The notes under the pieces are model-generated. The model had not been told where the DNA came from, made no database searches, and saw nothing but the letters and a program-made list of their open reading frames with translations. Of a stretch of 39,215 nucleotides of DNA, positions 17,039 through 27,041 are shown in pieces (within the stretch, counting starts at the first letter, position 1; each line of letters begins with the position of its first letter). The stretch comes from Enterobacteriaceae bacterium B14 (lineage in GTDB: Bacteria; Pseudomonadota; Gammaproteobacteria; Enterobacterales; Enterobacteriaceae). The stretch lies in the NCBI GenBank assembly GCA_000307305.1, contig DF158882.1, forward strand, positions 2,314 to 41,528, written 5' to 3'. Position numbers and translations under genes: made by a program.

Positions 17039-18337
17039 ATGTCGATTGATCTAATGCAAATCTCGCTATCACAGAAACCTGCTGATGCACGCTGGGGCGA
17101 GAAAGCATTATTAAGCACTGGTTCTGAGGGCATGACCATTCACCTTATTGGTGAGGGTAAACTCGGTGCTATTCAGAGAGCCGGGCGTAAACTGGATAGC
17201 CAGGGGATCAAAAGAGTTCACTTAGTGGGCGACGGCTGGGATTTAGAACGCAGTTGGGCATTCTGGCAGGGCTTCTATGGGCCGAAGGGCGAACGCCATA
17301 TTGAGTGGCCGGTATTGAGTGTGGAAGATAAACAAGAGCTCGATAATCGTTTAAAAATTGTTGGCTGGGTACGCGCGACCATCAATGCACCAGCAGAAGA
17401 TTTAGGGCCAGAACAACTGGCTACGCGCGCGGTTGATTTGATGTGCGATATAGCCTGTGATGCCGTGAGTTATCGGATTACAAAAGGTGAAGATTTACGC
17501 GAGCAGGGTTATTCCGGCCTGCATGCTGTGGGGCGCGGATCAGAACGCCCACCGGTTCTCTTAGCGCTGGACTACAACCCGACAGGCAATCCTGATGCAC
17601 CAGTATTAGCATCGTTGGTCGGTAAAGGTATCACATTCGATTCTGGTGGTTACAGCTTAAAACAGAGTGGTTTCATGGATTCGATGAAATCAGATATGGG
17701 GGGCGCTGCGACTATCACAGGTGCTCTTGCATTGGCTGCGGCGAGAGGGTTAAAGCAGCGGGTTAAGCTTTTCCTATGCTGTGCGGATAATCTTGTCAGC
17801 GGTAATGCTTTTAAACTCGGTGACATTATTCGTTATCGCAACGGTAAGACCGTAGAGATCATGAATACAGATGCAGAAGGGCGTTTGGTGCTTGCTGATG
17901 GTCTGATTGACGCAGAAGCACAAAATCCAGGAATGATTATTGACTGTGCAACATTGACCGGAGCCGCGAAAACGGCATTAGGCAATGATTATCACGCGCT
18001 ATTCAGCTTTGATGATGTTTTGGCAAATCAGCTATTAGCAAGTGCAGGAACGGAGCATGAACCGTTCTGGCGTTTGCCTCTGGCTGAATTTCATCGGAGC
18101 CAATTGCCTTCAAACTTTGCAGAGTTAAACAATGTGGCTGGTGCATCTTATAGTGCAGGAGCCAGCACTGCGGCGGCATTTTTGTCGCATTTTGTGAAAA
18201 ACTACCAGCAGGGTTGGTTGCATGTAGATTGTTCTGCAACTTACCGTAAAGGCGCTGTAGAGCAGTGGTCTGCCGGTGCAACAGGGCTGGGTGTTCGTAC
18301 TATCGCCCATTTATTGTTGTCAAAAGCAGGGAAATAA
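17039..18337 (+). CDS. pepB: Peptidase B (leucyl aminopeptidase family, M17)
   Basis: A 432-residue cytoplasmic aminopeptidase with two metal ions (Mn/Zn) that takes part in peptide turnover. The M17 signature NTDAEGRL is at residues 276-283. The metal and catalytic lysine region [14 protein letters not shown] lies about 80 residues before it. The C-terminal half is nearly identical in pattern to E. coli PepB (427 residues). I chose ATG 17039 ([10 protein letters not shown]) because AGGAG lies 7 bases upstream and the length fits. An in-frame start at 16976 would add 21 unconserved residues. In E. coli pepB directly follows iscX; here chaA and the bactofilin gene lie between. sseB, next to pepB in E. 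coli, is absent. Confidence 0.96.
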   Translation: MSIDLMQISLSQKPADARWGEKALLSTGSEGMTIHLIGEGKLGAIQRAGRKLDSQGIKRVHLVGDGWDLERSWAFWQGFYGPKGERHIEWPVLSVEDKQELDNRLKIVGWVRATINAPAEDLGPEQLATRAVDLMCDIACDAVSYRITKGEDLREQGYSGLHAVGRGSERPPVLLALDYNPTGNPDAPVLASLVGKGITFDSGGYSLKQSGFMDSMKSDMGGAATITGALALAAARGLKQRVKLFLCCADNLVSGNAFKLGDIIRYRNGKTVEIMNTDAEGRLVLADGLIDAEAQNPGMIIDCATLTGAAKTALGNDYHALFSFDDVLANQLLASAGTEHEPFWRLPLAEFHRSQLPSNFAELNNVAGASYSAGASTAAAFLSHFVKNYQQGWLHVDCSATYRKGAVEQWSAGATGLGVRTIAHLLLSKAGK

Positions 18338-18367
18338 TCAGGGTATGCAGCTTTAAATATCCTGATT
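18336..18367 (+). other. Hairpin overlapping the pepB stop
   Basis: An 11-bp stem (18336-18346 with 18357-18367, one G-U pair) that begins within the pepB stop codon. It lacks a T tract and lies 4 bases before the true terminator. It probably protects the mRNA 3' end. Confidence 0.45.
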
Positions 18368-18371
18368 AATC

Positions 18372-18415
18372 CGTCGCCGTTTATCCTAATAGTTAAGCGG
18401 CGATGTTTGTTTTTT
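18372..18415 (+). terminator. Rho-independent terminator of pepB
   Basis: A GC-rich 8-bp stem (18372-18379 with 18398-18405), a long loop, then TTTGTTTTTT. Confidence 0.8.
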
Positions 18416-18640
18416 AGAGCATGTTTGTTTGTCTCAGTCTGCAGTATTTATTTTCAGAAAAAAAATCAGAGATAAAAACGTGATCTATATACGAATTACG
18501 CGAAAAGTTAATATTTTTATAACAATTCATTCTCATTTCCATAGGAAAGCGTTTTAAGTATCCGTATAATCTCCGCGATTCAGGAGCTGGCCCTACAAGA
18601 AAAGCTCGTTTGGGAAGCAAGAAGTGATACAGAGGTTAAA
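18416..18640 (+). promoter_or_regulatory. ndk upstream region with -10-like hexamer
   Basis: The pepB-ndk gap (303 bp in all) contains the pepB hairpins and then AT-rich DNA. TATAAT at 18565-18570 is the best -10 candidate for ndk, but no good -35 is seen 17 bp upstream. No gene is supported here. Confidence 0.4.
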
Positions 18641-19072
18641 ATGGCTATAGAACGTACTTTCTCCATGGTAAAACCAAATGCCGTGGCTAAAAATGTAATT
18701 GGTGCAATTTACTCTCGCTTTGAGAGCACAGGGCTGACGATTGTTGCTTCAAAAATGGTTCATTTGACCTATGAACAAGCAAGCGGCTTTTACGCAGAGC
18801 ATGAAGGTAAACCTTTTTTCAAAGGGCTTGTTGAATTTATGACCTCTGGTCCGATCATGCTTCAAGTGTTAGAAGGTGAAGATGCTGTTCGCCGTAACCG
18901 TGAACTGATGGGGGCGACAAATCCAGATAATGCATTAGCTGGAACATTACGTGCTGATTATGCCGACAGCCTGACAGAGAATGCTGTTCATGGTTCTGAT
19001 GCTGTTGAATCTGCAGCCCGTGAAATCGCCTATTTCTTTGGCGAAAATGAAATTTGCCCACGTACACGCTAA
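18641..19072 (+). CDS. ndk: Nucleoside diphosphate kinase
   Basis: A 143-residue enzyme that balances NTP and dNTP pools by transferring the gamma-phosphate through a phosphohistidine. The active-site histidine is H117 in [12 protein letters not shown]. The ATP-binding lysine K11 lies in SMVKPNAV, and the family signature TRADYADS-like block ([12 protein letters not shown]) precedes the histidine. Its length equals E. coli Ndk. It is flanked by its own promoter region and a terminator, so it is monocistronic. Confidence 0.98.
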   Translation: MAIERTFSMVKPNAVAKNVIGAIYSRFESTGLTIVASKMVHLTYEQASGFYAEHEGKPFFKGLVEFMTSGPIMLQVLEGEDAVRRNRELMGATNPDNALAGTLRADYADSLTENAVHGSDAVESAAREIAYFFGENEICPRTR

Positions 19073-19120
19073 AAATATAATCCCCTGCAAGTTAAGGACA
19101 AGCCAATGTTTGGCTTCATA

Positions 19121-19150
19121 ACGCCCCTCGAAGGGGTGTTTTATTCTTTC
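19121..19150 (+). terminator. Rho-independent terminator of ndk
   Basis: ACGCCCCT (19121-19128) pairs with AGGGGTGT (19132-19139), followed by a T-rich tract. A smaller hairpin AGCCA/TTGGCT lies just upstream at 19101-19115. Confidence 0.85.
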
Positions 19151-19179
19151 TTGTCGTGGAAAGTTTTTATTAAAGTTTG

Positions 19180-19227
19180 TACAATAGTAGGCCCCGCTCA
19201 GTTTATCTGGGTGGGGTTTATTTTTTT
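19180..19227 (+). promoter_or_regulatory. Possible promoter followed at once by a terminator-like hairpin (rlmN leader)
   Basis: TACAAT at 19180-19185 could be a -10 (weak -35 TGGAAA at 19157). The predicted start, about 19192, coincides with a 10-bp stem (19192-19201 with 19207-19216, two G-U pairs) followed by TTTATTTTTTT. This could be an attenuator of rlmN, a second ndk terminator, or both. Confidence 0.45.
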
Positions 19228-19274
19228 ATTACTCCTTCAGCGCCATATAGTGTAACAACGAGGCCAAAGCTAAA

Positions 19275-20465
19275 ATGATGTCCGAAAATATTACTGTGTC
19301 AGAAGATAATATTCTGTCCGCATCCTCTAATGAGCCAATTCAACGCTCATCATCTGAAAAAATTAATCTGCTGGACCTTAATCGTCAGGCACTCCGTGAG
19401 TTTTTTATCAACCTAGGCGAAAAGCCATTCCGTGCCGATCAAGTCATGAAGTGGATTTATCACTATGGCTGTGATGATTTCGAGCAGATGACGGATATCA
19501 ATAAAGTGTTGAGGGGAAAACTTCAGCAACTGACTGAAATTAAAGCCCCAGAAATCACAACAGAGCAGCGCTCTGCGGATGGCACTATAAAGTGGGCACT
19601 TACTGTCGGTGGGCAGCAGGTTGAAACGGTTTATATCCCAGAGGGTGATAGAGCAACACTGTGTGTCTCTTCACAGGTTGGTTGTGCATTAGAGTGCACC
19701 TTCTGTTCGACGGCTCAGCAGGGTTTTAACCGTAACTTAAGAGTTTCTGAAATTATTGGCCAAGTTTGGCGTGCAGCCAAAGTTATTGGGCCGGTTAAAG
19801 CTTCCGGGCAGCGCCCCATCACTAACGTCGTGATGATGGGAATGGGTGAACCCTTATTGAATATGAACAATGTGGTTCCAGCGATGGAAATCATGTTGGA
19901 TGATTTTGGTTTTGGTCTATCAAAGCGTCGCGTGACACTTTCAACATCCGGTGTTGTACCTGCATTAGATAAATTAGGCGACATGATTGATGTTGCTTTG
20001 GCTATTTCACTACATGCGCCAACGGATGCTATTCGTGATGAAATTGTACCGATTAACCGCAAGTATAATATTGAAATGTTCCTTGCTTCGGTTAAGCGCT
20101 ATATTTCGAAATCGAATGCGAACCAAGGGCGAGTGACCGTTGAGTATGTGATGTTAGATCACATCAACGATGGCATAGAGCATGCTCATCAACTTGCTGA
20201 ATGTTTGAAAGATACGCCATGCAAGATAAACCTGATCCCTTGGAATCCATTTCCTGGCGCACCTTATGGGCGCAGCTCCAACAGCAGGGTCGATCGTTTT
20301 TCAAAAACACTGATGGAGTATGGTTTCACGGTCATTGTACGTAAAACTCGCGGTGACGATATCGACGCGGCATGTGGGCAATTAGCTGGTGAAGTGATCG
20401 ATAGAACTAAACGAACAATGAAAAAACGAATGGTTGGGGAACCTATCTCCGTTAAAGAGGTCTGA
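19275..20465 (+). CDS. rlmN: Dual-specificity 23S rRNA A2503 / tRNA A37 C2-methyltransferase RlmN
   Basis: A 396-residue radical SAM enzyme. The [4Fe-4S] ligands are C137, C141 and C144 ([11 protein letters not shown]). The two catalytic cysteines, by alignment with E. coli C118 and C355, are C130 (ATLCVSSQ) and C367 (DAACGQLAG). It adds a methyl group to C2 of adenine 2503 of 23S rRNA and of adenine 37 in some tRNAs, aiding proofreading. It is 12 residues longer than E. coli RlmN (384), with the extra residues in the unconserved N-terminus. Two adjacent ATGs (19275 and 19278) are possible starts. The ribosome site is weak (GAGG about 12 bases upstream). Its cluster depends on the nearby isc system. 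Confidence 0.96.
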   Translation: MMSENITVSEDNILSASSNEPIQRSSSEKINLLDLNRQALREFFINLGEKPFRADQVMKWIYHYGCDDFEQMTDINKVLRGKLQQLTEIKAPEITTEQRSADGTIKWALTVGGQQVETVYIPEGDRATLCVSSQVGCALECTFCSTAQQGFNRNLRVSEIIGQVWRAAKVIGPVKASGQRPITNVVMMGMGEPLLNMNNVVPAMEIMLDDFGFGLSKRRVTLSTSGVVPALDKLGDMIDVALAISLHAPTDAIRDEIVPINRKYNIEMFLASVKRYISKSNANQGRVTVEYVMLDHINDGIEHAHQLAECLKDTPCKINLIPWNPFPGAPYGRSSNSRVDRFSKTLMEYGFTVIVRKTRGDDIDAACGQLAGEVIDRTKRTMKKRMVGEPISVKEV

Positions 20466-20546
20466 CATTTAAGCCTATGACTTTTACTGTGTAATACTTT
20501 GTTATATATGCCATTATTGTTACATAAAAGGATGTTTGTTTAGGAC

Positions 20547-21296
20547 ATGATGTTAACTAGATTTATGCCAATGATTACGGCGGTAGCACTACTTGCTGGA
20601 TGTTCTGGGTCGGCACAACCGACGATAGACAAAAGCAATGCCGCACAAGCTAGGCTTCAACTTGGCTTGGCATATCTGGCTCGGGGAGATATGAAATCTG
20701 CCCATCAAAATCTAGAGCGGGCGATAGGATATGCGCCAAACGACTATCAGACACAAATGGGGATGGCATTATACTCTCAGCAGGTTGGAGAAAATGATTC
20801 AGCAGAGCACTATTATCAACGTGCGCTCAGCTTATCCCCAAATAATCGGCGTATATTAAATAATTACGGTGCGTTTCTTTGCTCTTTAAGGCAGTATGAT
20901 GCGGCTCATCAGCAGTTCTCTGCTGCAATTAATTTATCTGATTCGAGTCAGGTTGCTGACAGTTTGGAAAATGCAGGCTACTGTTTTCTTCAGGCTAATC
21001 AGGTTAGCGAAGCCAAAGTTATGCTAGCACGGGCTTTTAAGATCGATCCAAATAAAGGCGTTGCAATGTTAATAGAGTCAGAGCAGTTATTTGAACAGGG
21101 GAAACATCCTCAGTCCAAAACGCTACTTGATATTTACCAACATGAGTTACCCGCTAGCGCCCACAGTTTATGGCTAAATATTCGCTTCGCAGCGCTGGAT
21201 GAAAATCAACGTGACATCAATGGTTACGGTGAACAGCTAGCGCAACATTTTCCACACTCCACACAGTACCAGCAATTCCTAGCTAATGAATACTGA
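20547..21296 (+). CDS. pilW: PilW/PilF-type TPR lipoprotein
   Basis: A 249-residue outer-membrane lipoprotein. A short signal peptide ends in the lipobox LLAGC with lipidated C19. Residues about 35-190 form four or more TPR repeats, with phrases such as [21 protein letters not shown] and [16 protein letters not shown]. This pattern matches PilW/PilF pilotins, which place the type IV pilus secretin in the outer membrane. No pilus genes are visible here. Many Enterobacterales keep this gene between rlmN and rodZ, whereas E. coli K-12 lacks it there. Its stop overlaps the rodZ start by 11 bases, so translation is coupled. ATG 20547 and 20550 are both possible. Confidence 0.88.
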   Translation: MMLTRFMPMITAVALLAGCSGSAQPTIDKSNAAQARLQLGLAYLARGDMKSAHQNLERAIGYAPNDYQTQMGMALYSQQVGENDSAEHYYQRALSLSPNNRRILNNYGAFLCSLRQYDAAHQQFSAAINLSDSSQVADSLENAGYCFLQANQVSEAKVMLARAFKIDPNKGVAMLIESEQLFEQGKHPQSKTLLDIYQHELPASAHSLWLNIRFAALDENQRDINGYGEQLAQHFPHSTQYQQFLANEY

Positions 21297-22290
21297 AACT
21301 AATAAAGACGAAACAGCAGAAGTGTCAATGACAACCGGTGAGCGGCTACGGCAGGCTCGTGAGCAACTAGGTTTGAGCCAGCGAGTTGTTGCTGAGCGTC
21401 TATGCCTGATGCTATCAACCGTGCGTGATATTGAGGAAGATAAACTTTCTCCAGATTTGGCTACGACATTTGTTCGTGGCTATATCCGCTCCTATGCAAA
21501 ATTGGTACATATTCCAGAAGAAGAGCTTCTTCCGTTAAGTACATCACAGTCGCCAACAAAAGTAGTAAAATCAGTGGCGCCGATGCAAAGCTTTTCTATG
21601 ACGAAAAAACGCAAAAAGCGCGATGGCTGGTTGATGATTTTTACGTTTTTAGTTCTGTTTGTCGTAGTAGGGCTAACAGGTGCTTGGTGGTGGCAAAACC
21701 ATAAAGTACAGCAGCAAGAAATTGAAGAGATGGTTGATCAATCATCCGCCCGGCTTTCTGAAAGCGGGCAGCAGGTCGATTTAGGCGCACATTCTGCTCC
21801 CGAAACTGTAAACGAGACTTCAACAGCAACACCTACAACGGGTAATGGTGCAGAACAAGCAGCAGCACCTGTTGAAGGGAGTGCAGTTCCTGGCAATACG
21901 CCTGCTACGGAACCAGGTAGTGCTCCGAACAATGTTCAAAATAACATTCAAAACAATGACTTCAGCCTTAATGCTGCTGCTATTCAGGCTCAGTTACCAC
22001 CTGATGCACTAAACTCTGGTTCTGCTCCTGCTGCAGCAAACAGTAGCACGGGATTAGTCATGACTTTCTCTGGCGATTGTTGGGTCACTGTACGTGATGC
22101 GACGGGGAAAACCTTAACCAGCGCTCTGCAACAGAAAGATTCAACACTGACACTTGAAGGTACTGCACCTTACAAAGTGACATTGGGTGTGCCTTCTGTT
22201 GTTAGTGTTCAATACCAAGGTAACTCGATAGATTTAAGCGCTTTTGCCAAGTCTAGCCGTGTTGCTCGTCTGACGATCCCTAAGCAATAA
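21286..22290 (+). CDS. rodZ: Cytoskeleton protein RodZ
   Basis: A 334-residue bitopic inner-membrane protein that links MreB filaments to the elongasome and so sets rod shape. The N-terminal Xre-like helix-turn-helix (about 17-75, [15 protein letters not shown]) contacts MreB. A basic stretch (KKRKKRDGW) precedes one membrane helix at about 115-137. A Thr/Ala/Pro/Asn-rich periplasmic linker follows (about 140-245), and then the beta-rich C-terminal domain (DUF4115). The linker differs from E. coli in sequence but not in character. ATG 21286 lies within the end of pilW; its alternate frame gives MNTET as in E. coli. Confidence 0.96.
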   Translation: MNTETNKDETAEVSMTTGERLRQAREQLGLSQRVVAERLCLMLSTVRDIEEDKLSPDLATTFVRGYIRSYAKLVHIPEEELLPLSTSQSPTKVVKSVAPMQSFSMTKKRKKRDGWLMIFTFLVLFVVVGLTGAWWWQNHKVQQQEIEEMVDQSSARLSESGQQVDLGAHSAPETVNETSTATPTTGNGAEQAAAPVEGSAVPGNTPATEPGSAPNNVQNNIQNNDFSLNAAAIQAQLPPDALNSGSAPAAANSSTGLVMTFSGDCWVTVRDATGKTLTSALQQKDSTLTLEGTAPYKVTLGVPSVVSVQYQGNSIDLSAFAKSSRVARLTIPKQ

Positions 22291-22341
22291 GTCACTTACG
22301 GGCTAAGTCTTAGTATGACGTTGTAACTTGGAGAGCAAGTA

Positions 22342-23463
22342 ATGCATAACGAAGCACCCATTATCCGCCGCAAATCAACTCGGATTTACGTTGGCAAGGT
22401 GCCTATAGGCGATGGTGCTCCCATCGCCGTTCAATCAATGACCAACACCCGTACAACGGATGTAGAGGCAACGGTTAATCAAATTCGGGCGTTAGAAAGA
22501 GTGGGTGTTGATATCGTCCGCGTCTCTGTCCCGACGATGGATGCAGCAGAAGCATTCAAACTGATTAAACAGCAGGTCTCGGTTCCTCTGGTTGCCGATA
22601 TTCATTTTGATTATCGTATTGCACTACAGGTTGCTGAATACGGCGTAGATTGCTTACGTATTAATCCAGGGAATATCGGAAATGAATCTCGTATTCGCTC
22701 GGTTGTAGACTGCGCAAGAGAGAAAAACATTCCTATTCGCATTGGTATTAATGCGGGTTCTCTGGAGAAAGATATTCAGGAAAAGTATGGTGAGCCAACA
22801 CCAGAGGCATTGCTAGAATCGGCAATGCGTCACGTTGATATTCTCGACCGGCTTAATTTCCCAAATTTTAAAGTTAGCGTGAAGGCATCCGACGTCTTTC
22901 TTGCTGTACAGTCTTATCGTTTGTTGGCTGCACGAATTGAACAACCGTTGCATCTTGGTATTACCGAAGCGGGTGGTGCTCGCAGTGGTTCAGTTAAGTC
23001 GGCAATCGGCTTGGGGATGCTGTTATCCGAGGGTATCGGCGATACATTACGCATCTCTCTGGCGGCAGATCCGGTGGAAGAAGTTAAGGTTGGCTTTGAT
23101 ATATTGAAGGCACTTAGAATTCGCGCTCGTGGGATTAATTTTATTGCCTGCCCAACCTGTTCTCGCCAAGAGTTCGATGTTATTGGGACGGTGAATGCGC
23201 TCGAACAACGCCTAGAAGATATTATTACGCCAATGGATGTTTCAATTATTGGTTGTGTCGTCAATGGCCCCGGAGAAGCCTTGGTCTCAACGCTAGGTGT
23301 CACAGGTGGCCATCATAAAAGCGGATTTTATGAAGATGGTGCTAGGCAAAAAGAGCGACTGGATAATAATGACATGATTGATCAGCTAGAAGCGAAAATT
23401 CGAGCTAAAGCTGCCATGTTAGATGAAAAAAATAGAATAAATATTAGTCAGTTAGATAATTAG
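22342..23463 (+). CDS. ispG: 4-Hydroxy-3-methylbut-2-enyl diphosphate synthase (flavodoxin), IspG
   Basis: A 373-residue [4Fe-4S] enzyme of the MEP isoprenoid pathway. It reductively converts methylerythritol cyclodiphosphate to HMBPP. The cluster ligands C270 and C273 (ACPTCSRQ), C305 ([12 protein letters not shown]) and E312 are all present. The N-terminal TIM barrel (about 1-240) includes [15 protein letters not shown]. It is one residue longer than E. coli IspG. GGAG precedes the ATG. It lies 51 bp after rodZ, probably in one operon, and ends with a strong terminator. It is another client of the ISC genes in this window. Confidence 0.98.
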   Translation: MHNEAPIIRRKSTRIYVGKVPIGDGAPIAVQSMTNTRTTDVEATVNQIRALERVGVDIVRVSVPTMDAAEAFKLIKQQVSVPLVADIHFDYRIALQVAEYGVDCLRINPGNIGNESRIRSVVDCAREKNIPIRIGINAGSLEKDIQEKYGEPTPEALLESAMRHVDILDRLNFPNFKVSVKASDVFLAVQSYRLLAARIEQPLHLGITEAGGARSGSVKSAIGLGMLLSEGIGDTLRISLAADPVEEVKVGFDILKALRIRARGINFIACPTCSRQEFDVIGTVNALEQRLEDIITPMDVSIIGCVVNGPGEALVSTLGVTGGHHKSGFYEDGARQKERLDNNDMIDQLEAKIRAKAAMLDEKNRINISQLDN

Positions 23464-23482
23464 AACAAAAAAAGAGTTTGAG

Positions 23483-23509
23483 AACGGGCTGCATATGCAG
23501 CCCGTTTTT
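23483..23509 (+). terminator. Rho-independent terminator after ispG
   Basis: A perfect 24-bp palindrome at 23483-23506 (arms AACGGGCTGC and GCAGCCCGTT) followed by TTTTT. Confidence 0.9.
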
Positions 23510-23631
23510 AAATTGAGCAAATAAGTATTGAATCAATATATTTTTACCTATGATAAATGCAAGGCAGCCCTAGTAAACGTCAATAGTAGGGCGGGGCGAT
23601 AGGGCCTGAATGCGTAGTTCTAAGCTTTGCG

Positions 23632-23661
23632 TTGAAGCATTGGGTATAAAACACCTATAAT
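23632..23661 (+). promoter_or_regulatory. hisS promoter
   Basis: -35 TTGAAG (23632-23637), 18-bp spacer, perfect -10 TATAAT (23656-23661), 33 bp before the hisS start. No histidine-rich leader or T-box-like structure is seen. Confidence 0.7.
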
Positions 23662-23693
23662 CGTTTTCACTTTTCAGATGATAGAGAACTGAC

Positions 23694-24983
23694 GTGGCAA
23701 AGAAAATTCAATCTGTACGGGGCATGAATGACTATCTACCGCAAGACACCGGCTTATGGCAGCGGGTTGAGGGGATAATCAAACGTGTCGTTGAATCTTA
23801 TGGTTACAGCGAAATTCGCACGCCAATTCTCGAACATACTCCGTTATTTAAACGCGCTATCGGTGAAGTTACCGATGTTGTAGAGAAAGAGATGTACACC
23901 TTTATCGATCGCGAGCGCGATGGTGAAGAGTCAACATCCCTAACGATGCGCCCAGAAGGGACAGCGAGCTGCGTGCGAGCTGGTATCGAACATGGCTTTT
24001 TGTACAACCAAGAACAGCGCTTATGGTATATGGGCCCTATGTTTCGTCATGAGCGGCCACAAAAAGGGCGCTATCGCCAATTTCATCAAATGGGCGCTGA
24101 AGTGTTTGGCCTCGCAGGGCCAGACATTGATGCTGAGTTGATCATGCTAACAGCCCGCTGGTGGCGTGAACTTGGCATCTCCGACTATGTGGCTCTTGAA
24201 TTGAACTCGATCGGTTCTTTAGAAGCAAGGGCTAACTATCGTGAAGCCTTGGTTGCCTTCCTCGAGCAGCATAAAGATCAGCTAGATGAAGACTGCAAAC
24301 GCAGAATGTACAGCAATCCACTGCGCGTGCTGGATTCTAAAAATCAGGTGGTGCAAACGCTGTTGAATGATGCTCCTCGTTTGTCTGAATATTTAGATGA
24401 TGATTCACGGATTCACTTCGAAGGTGTTTGTAAATTACTCGATCAGGCCGGTATTGCTTATACCTTGAATGAGCGCTTGGTTCGCGGTTTGGACTATTAC
24501 AATCGTACTGTATTTGAATGGGTGACCAAAAACTTAGGTGCTCAAGGCACTGTTTGCGCGGGTGGCCGTTACGACGGTTTGGTGGCTCAGTTAGGTGGAC
24601 ATGCAACGCCATCGGTCGGTTTTGCAATGGGTATGGAGCGGCTGGTATTGTTAGTGGCTGAGTTAAACCCTGAACTAGCAGCACACCACTCCGTAGATGT
24701 CTATGTGGTTGCATCAGGTGAAGGGACGCAAATTGCAGCTATGCTGCTGGCTGAGTCTATTCGCGATGTTCAACCAGAGTTACGTATCATGACTAACTAC
24801 GGTGGCGGTAATTTTAAGAAGCAATTTGCCCGTGCAGATAAATGGGGCGCGCAGGTTGCTTTAGTATTAGGTGAAAATGAGGTTGCGGCAGGTCAAGTGG
24901 TTGTTAAAAATCTGCGTAACGGTGAACAAGATACAGTGGCACAGAGCGAAATCGCTGGCCATTTAGCAACGTTAATAGGGTAA
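23694..24983 (+). CDS. hisS: Histidyl-tRNA synthetase
   Basis: A 429-residue class II aminoacyl-tRNA synthetase that charges tRNA-His. It starts with GTG, as in E. coli. Motif 2 is [19 protein letters not shown] (about 114-132). The His-specific motifs [15 protein letters not shown] and GGRYDGL follow, and motif 3 includes GFAMGMERL. The anticodon-binding domain makes up the last 100 or so residues. It is five residues longer than E. coli HisS (424). The extra residues sit near 73-82, in the loop before LTMRPEGT ([10 protein letters not shown] instead of a short DRNGD turn). yfgM follows after 14 bp, so an operon with yfgM and bamB is likely. Confidence 0.98.
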   Translation: MAKKIQSVRGMNDYLPQDTGLWQRVEGIIKRVVESYGYSEIRTPILEHTPLFKRAIGEVTDVVEKEMYTFIDRERDGEESTSLTMRPEGTASCVRAGIEHGFLYNQEQRLWYMGPMFRHERPQKGRYRQFHQMGAEVFGLAGPDIDAELIMLTARWWRELGISDYVALELNSIGSLEARANYREALVAFLEQHKDQLDEDCKRRMYSNPLRVLDSKNQVVQTLLNDAPRLSEYLDDDSRIHFEGVCKLLDQAGIAYTLNERLVRGLDYYNRTVFEWVTKNLGAQGTVCAGGRYDGLVAQLGGHATPSVGFAMGMERLVLLVAELNPELAAHHSVDVYVVASGEGTQIAAMLLAESIRDVQPELRIMTNYGGGNFKKQFARADKWGAQVALVLGENEVAAGQVVVKNLRNGEQDTVAQSEIAGHLATLIG

Positions 24984-24997
24984 GGAGCAGAATTTTA

Positions 24998-25618
24998 ATG
25001 GAAACCTATACCTCTGAAGATGAACAGGTAGATGCTGTTCGCCGCTTCTTTGCCGAAAATGGCAAAGCACTTGCGGCAGGTATTGTTATCGGTCTAGTGG
25101 GTTTATTGGGCTGGAAATACTGGAATAGCCACAAAGAAAGCACTCTGTTTCAGGCTTCATCTCAATATGAAACTGTCTCTGCTAAATTAGCTGATGTTAA
25201 AACAGATAATTCAGCGGAAGCAGAAAAATTTATCAAAGCTAACAGTAACAGCTATGGTGTATTTGCTTCACTACAGTTGGCTCAACGCTCTGCAAAAGCG
25301 GGTGATTTCAAGAAAGCGGCTGAACTTCTTCAAGTTGCTCAGGGGCAAACCAGTGATGAAAGCCTGCTTTCATTAGTAACACTACGTCTGGCTCGTGTTC
25401 AACTACAGAACAAGCAACCGGATGATGCATTAAAAACGCTGGAAAAAGTAAAGGGCGAAGGGTGGCTTGCTCAGGCTGATGATGTCCGTGGTGACATTTT
25501 GCTGAATAAAGGCGATCTAAAAGGTGCCAAAGAGGCTTACAGCAAAGGGATCGAGTCGAATGCCACAGAGGCATTACAGGCTTTATTGCGTATGAAACTG
25601 AATAACCTATCCAGTTAA
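24998..25618 (+). CDS. yfgM: Ancillary SecYEG translocon subunit YfgM
   Basis: A 206-residue bitopic inner-membrane protein with a short cytoplasmic N-terminus and one membrane helix at about 24-42 (ALAAGIVIGLVGLLGW). The periplasmic TPR-like domain spans about 60-206. In E. coli it associates with PpiD and SecYEG and helps hand secreted proteins to periplasmic chaperones. It also affects RcsB stability. The C-terminal block LRLARVQLQNKQPDDALKTL aligns with E. coli. It has AAGGAG 12 bases before the ATG. It lies between hisS and bamB, as in E. coli. Confidence 0.95.
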   Translation: METYTSEDEQVDAVRRFFAENGKALAAGIVIGLVGLLGWKYWNSHKESTLFQASSQYETVSAKLADVKTDNSAEAEKFIKANSNSYGVFASLQLAQRSAKAGDFKKAAELLQVAQGQTSDESLLSLVTLRLARVQLQNKQPDDALKTLEKVKGEGWLAQADDVRGDILLNKGDLKGAKEAYSKGIESNATEALQALLRMKLNNLSS

Positions 25619-25628
25619 GGGGATATGA

Positions 25629-26810
25629 ATGCAATTTCGTAAAACACTTATACTTGGTGTCATCTCCGCAAGTTTATTGAGTGGTTGCTCCATTTTTGGT
25701 GGGGAAGAGGACTCAGTGAAAGTATCACCAGTGCCTCAAGTTCAAAGCCAGTTCACACCAAATAAATTGTGGGATACCTCAGTTGGAAATGGTGTTGGCA
25801 AATTCTATTCCCATTTACGTCCAGCAGCGCTTGGCGATAAAGTCTACGCGGCTGACCGTAAGGGTATTGTGGCAGCATTAAATGCAAAAACAGGCAAAGC
25901 AGTTTGGTCTGTTGATCTGTCGGAAAAGACAGGCATACTCGCCTCCAATAAATCAGCACAGCTTTCTGGCGGTGTAACGGTTGAAGGTGACAAGGTTTAT
26001 GTAGGCAGCGAAAAGGCGGTTGTTTATGCGCTCTCTGCTGATAATGGTTCCATTACTTGGAATACCAATGTCGCCAGTGAAGTTCTTTCTCGTCCTGTCG
26101 TGAGCGATGGTTTGGTTCTTATCCATACCAGCAATGGTATGCTACAGGCACTAGACGAGAACGACGGCGCGATTAAATGGACTGTTAACCTTGATATGCC
26201 AACGCTCTCCTTGCGTGGTGAATCAGCGCCAGCGGTTGCCTATGGTGCGGCTATTGTTGGCAGTAATAACGGTCGTGTTAACGCTATCATGATGAGTGAA
26301 GGGCAGCTTATTTGGCAGCAGCGTATTTCTGTGCCGAAAGGCGGTACGGAAATTGATCGTCTAAATGATGTAAATACGACGCCAGTTATCGTCGATAACG
26401 TTGTTTATGCGCTAGGTTATAACGGTAATCTGGTTGCAATGGAGCTACGTTCTGGCCAAATCATATGGAAACGTGATGTAGGCTCAGTGAATGATTTTAT
26501 CATCGATGGTAGCCGTATTTATCTTACCGACCAAAACGATCGTGTTGTTGCCCTGAATCTTGAAGGTGGCGGTCAGATTTGGAATCAGGGTAACTTGCTA
26601 CATCGTGCTCTGACATCCCCTGTATTCTACAAAGGCTTCCTGATTGTAGCGGATGCTGAAGGTTATGTTCACTGGATGAATCCAGAAGACGGTAGCTTCG
26701 TGGCTCAACAAAGCCTAGATAGTGATGGTTTCTTGGCTGCGCCTGTGGTGGCAGATGAGAACCTACTTCTGCAATCGCGTAGTGGTAAGATCTACGCGTT
26801 CAGCCGTTAA
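25629..26810 (+). CDS. bamB: Outer-membrane assembly lipoprotein BamB
   Basis: A 393-residue lipoprotein of the BAM complex, which folds beta-barrel proteins into the outer membrane. The signal peptide ends in the lipobox LLSGC with lipidated C20. The mature part is an eight-bladed beta-propeller of PQQ-like repeats, seen as recurring phrases such as GKAVWSVDL, GSITWNTNV, GAIKWTVNL, GQLIWQQRI and GQIIWKRDV. Blades around residues 190-200 (LRGESAPAV) correspond to the BamA-binding face in E. coli. It is one residue longer than E. coli BamB, starts 10 bp after yfgM and ends before a strong hairpin. Confidence 0.97.
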   Translation: MQFRKTLILGVISASLLSGCSIFGGEEDSVKVSPVPQVQSQFTPNKLWDTSVGNGVGKFYSHLRPAALGDKVYAADRKGIVAALNAKTGKAVWSVDLSEKTGILASNKSAQLSGGVTVEGDKVYVGSEKAVVYALSADNGSITWNTNVASEVLSRPVVSDGLVLIHTSNGMLQALDENDGAIKWTVNLDMPTLSLRGESAPAVAYGAAIVGSNNGRVNAIMMSEGQLIWQQRISVPKGGTEIDRLNDVNTTPVIVDNVVYALGYNGNLVAMELRSGQIIWKRDVGSVNDFIIDGSRIYLTDQNDRVVALNLEGGGQIWNQGNLLHRALTSPVFYKGFLIVADAEGYVHWMNPEDGSFVAQQSLDSDGFLAAPVVADENLLLQSRSGKIYAFSR

Positions 26811-26856
26811 TACGGATGAATTAGTCGGGTAACATAGAGAGTATGTTGCCCAATAG

Positions 26857-26892
26857 ACGGCTCCTGAAACTTTCAGGGGCCGTTTCGTCTTA
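26857..26892 (+). terminator. Rho-independent terminator after bamB
   Basis: A long stem (26857-26869 with 26871-26883, one G-U pair) with an interrupted T tract (TTTCGTCTT). Confidence 0.75.
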
Positions 26893-27041
26893 ATATGATG
26901 CGCGGTGCTCTTTATCTTTCACGTTACTGAAAACAGTGCTTATAGCTTGAAAGATAAAGAGTGTATGACAGAGAGAAACCGTTCTCTCTATGACCGTAAT
27001 TTGTAATAAATAAATTCGAAAGTTTGAATGAGGCTTCAACA

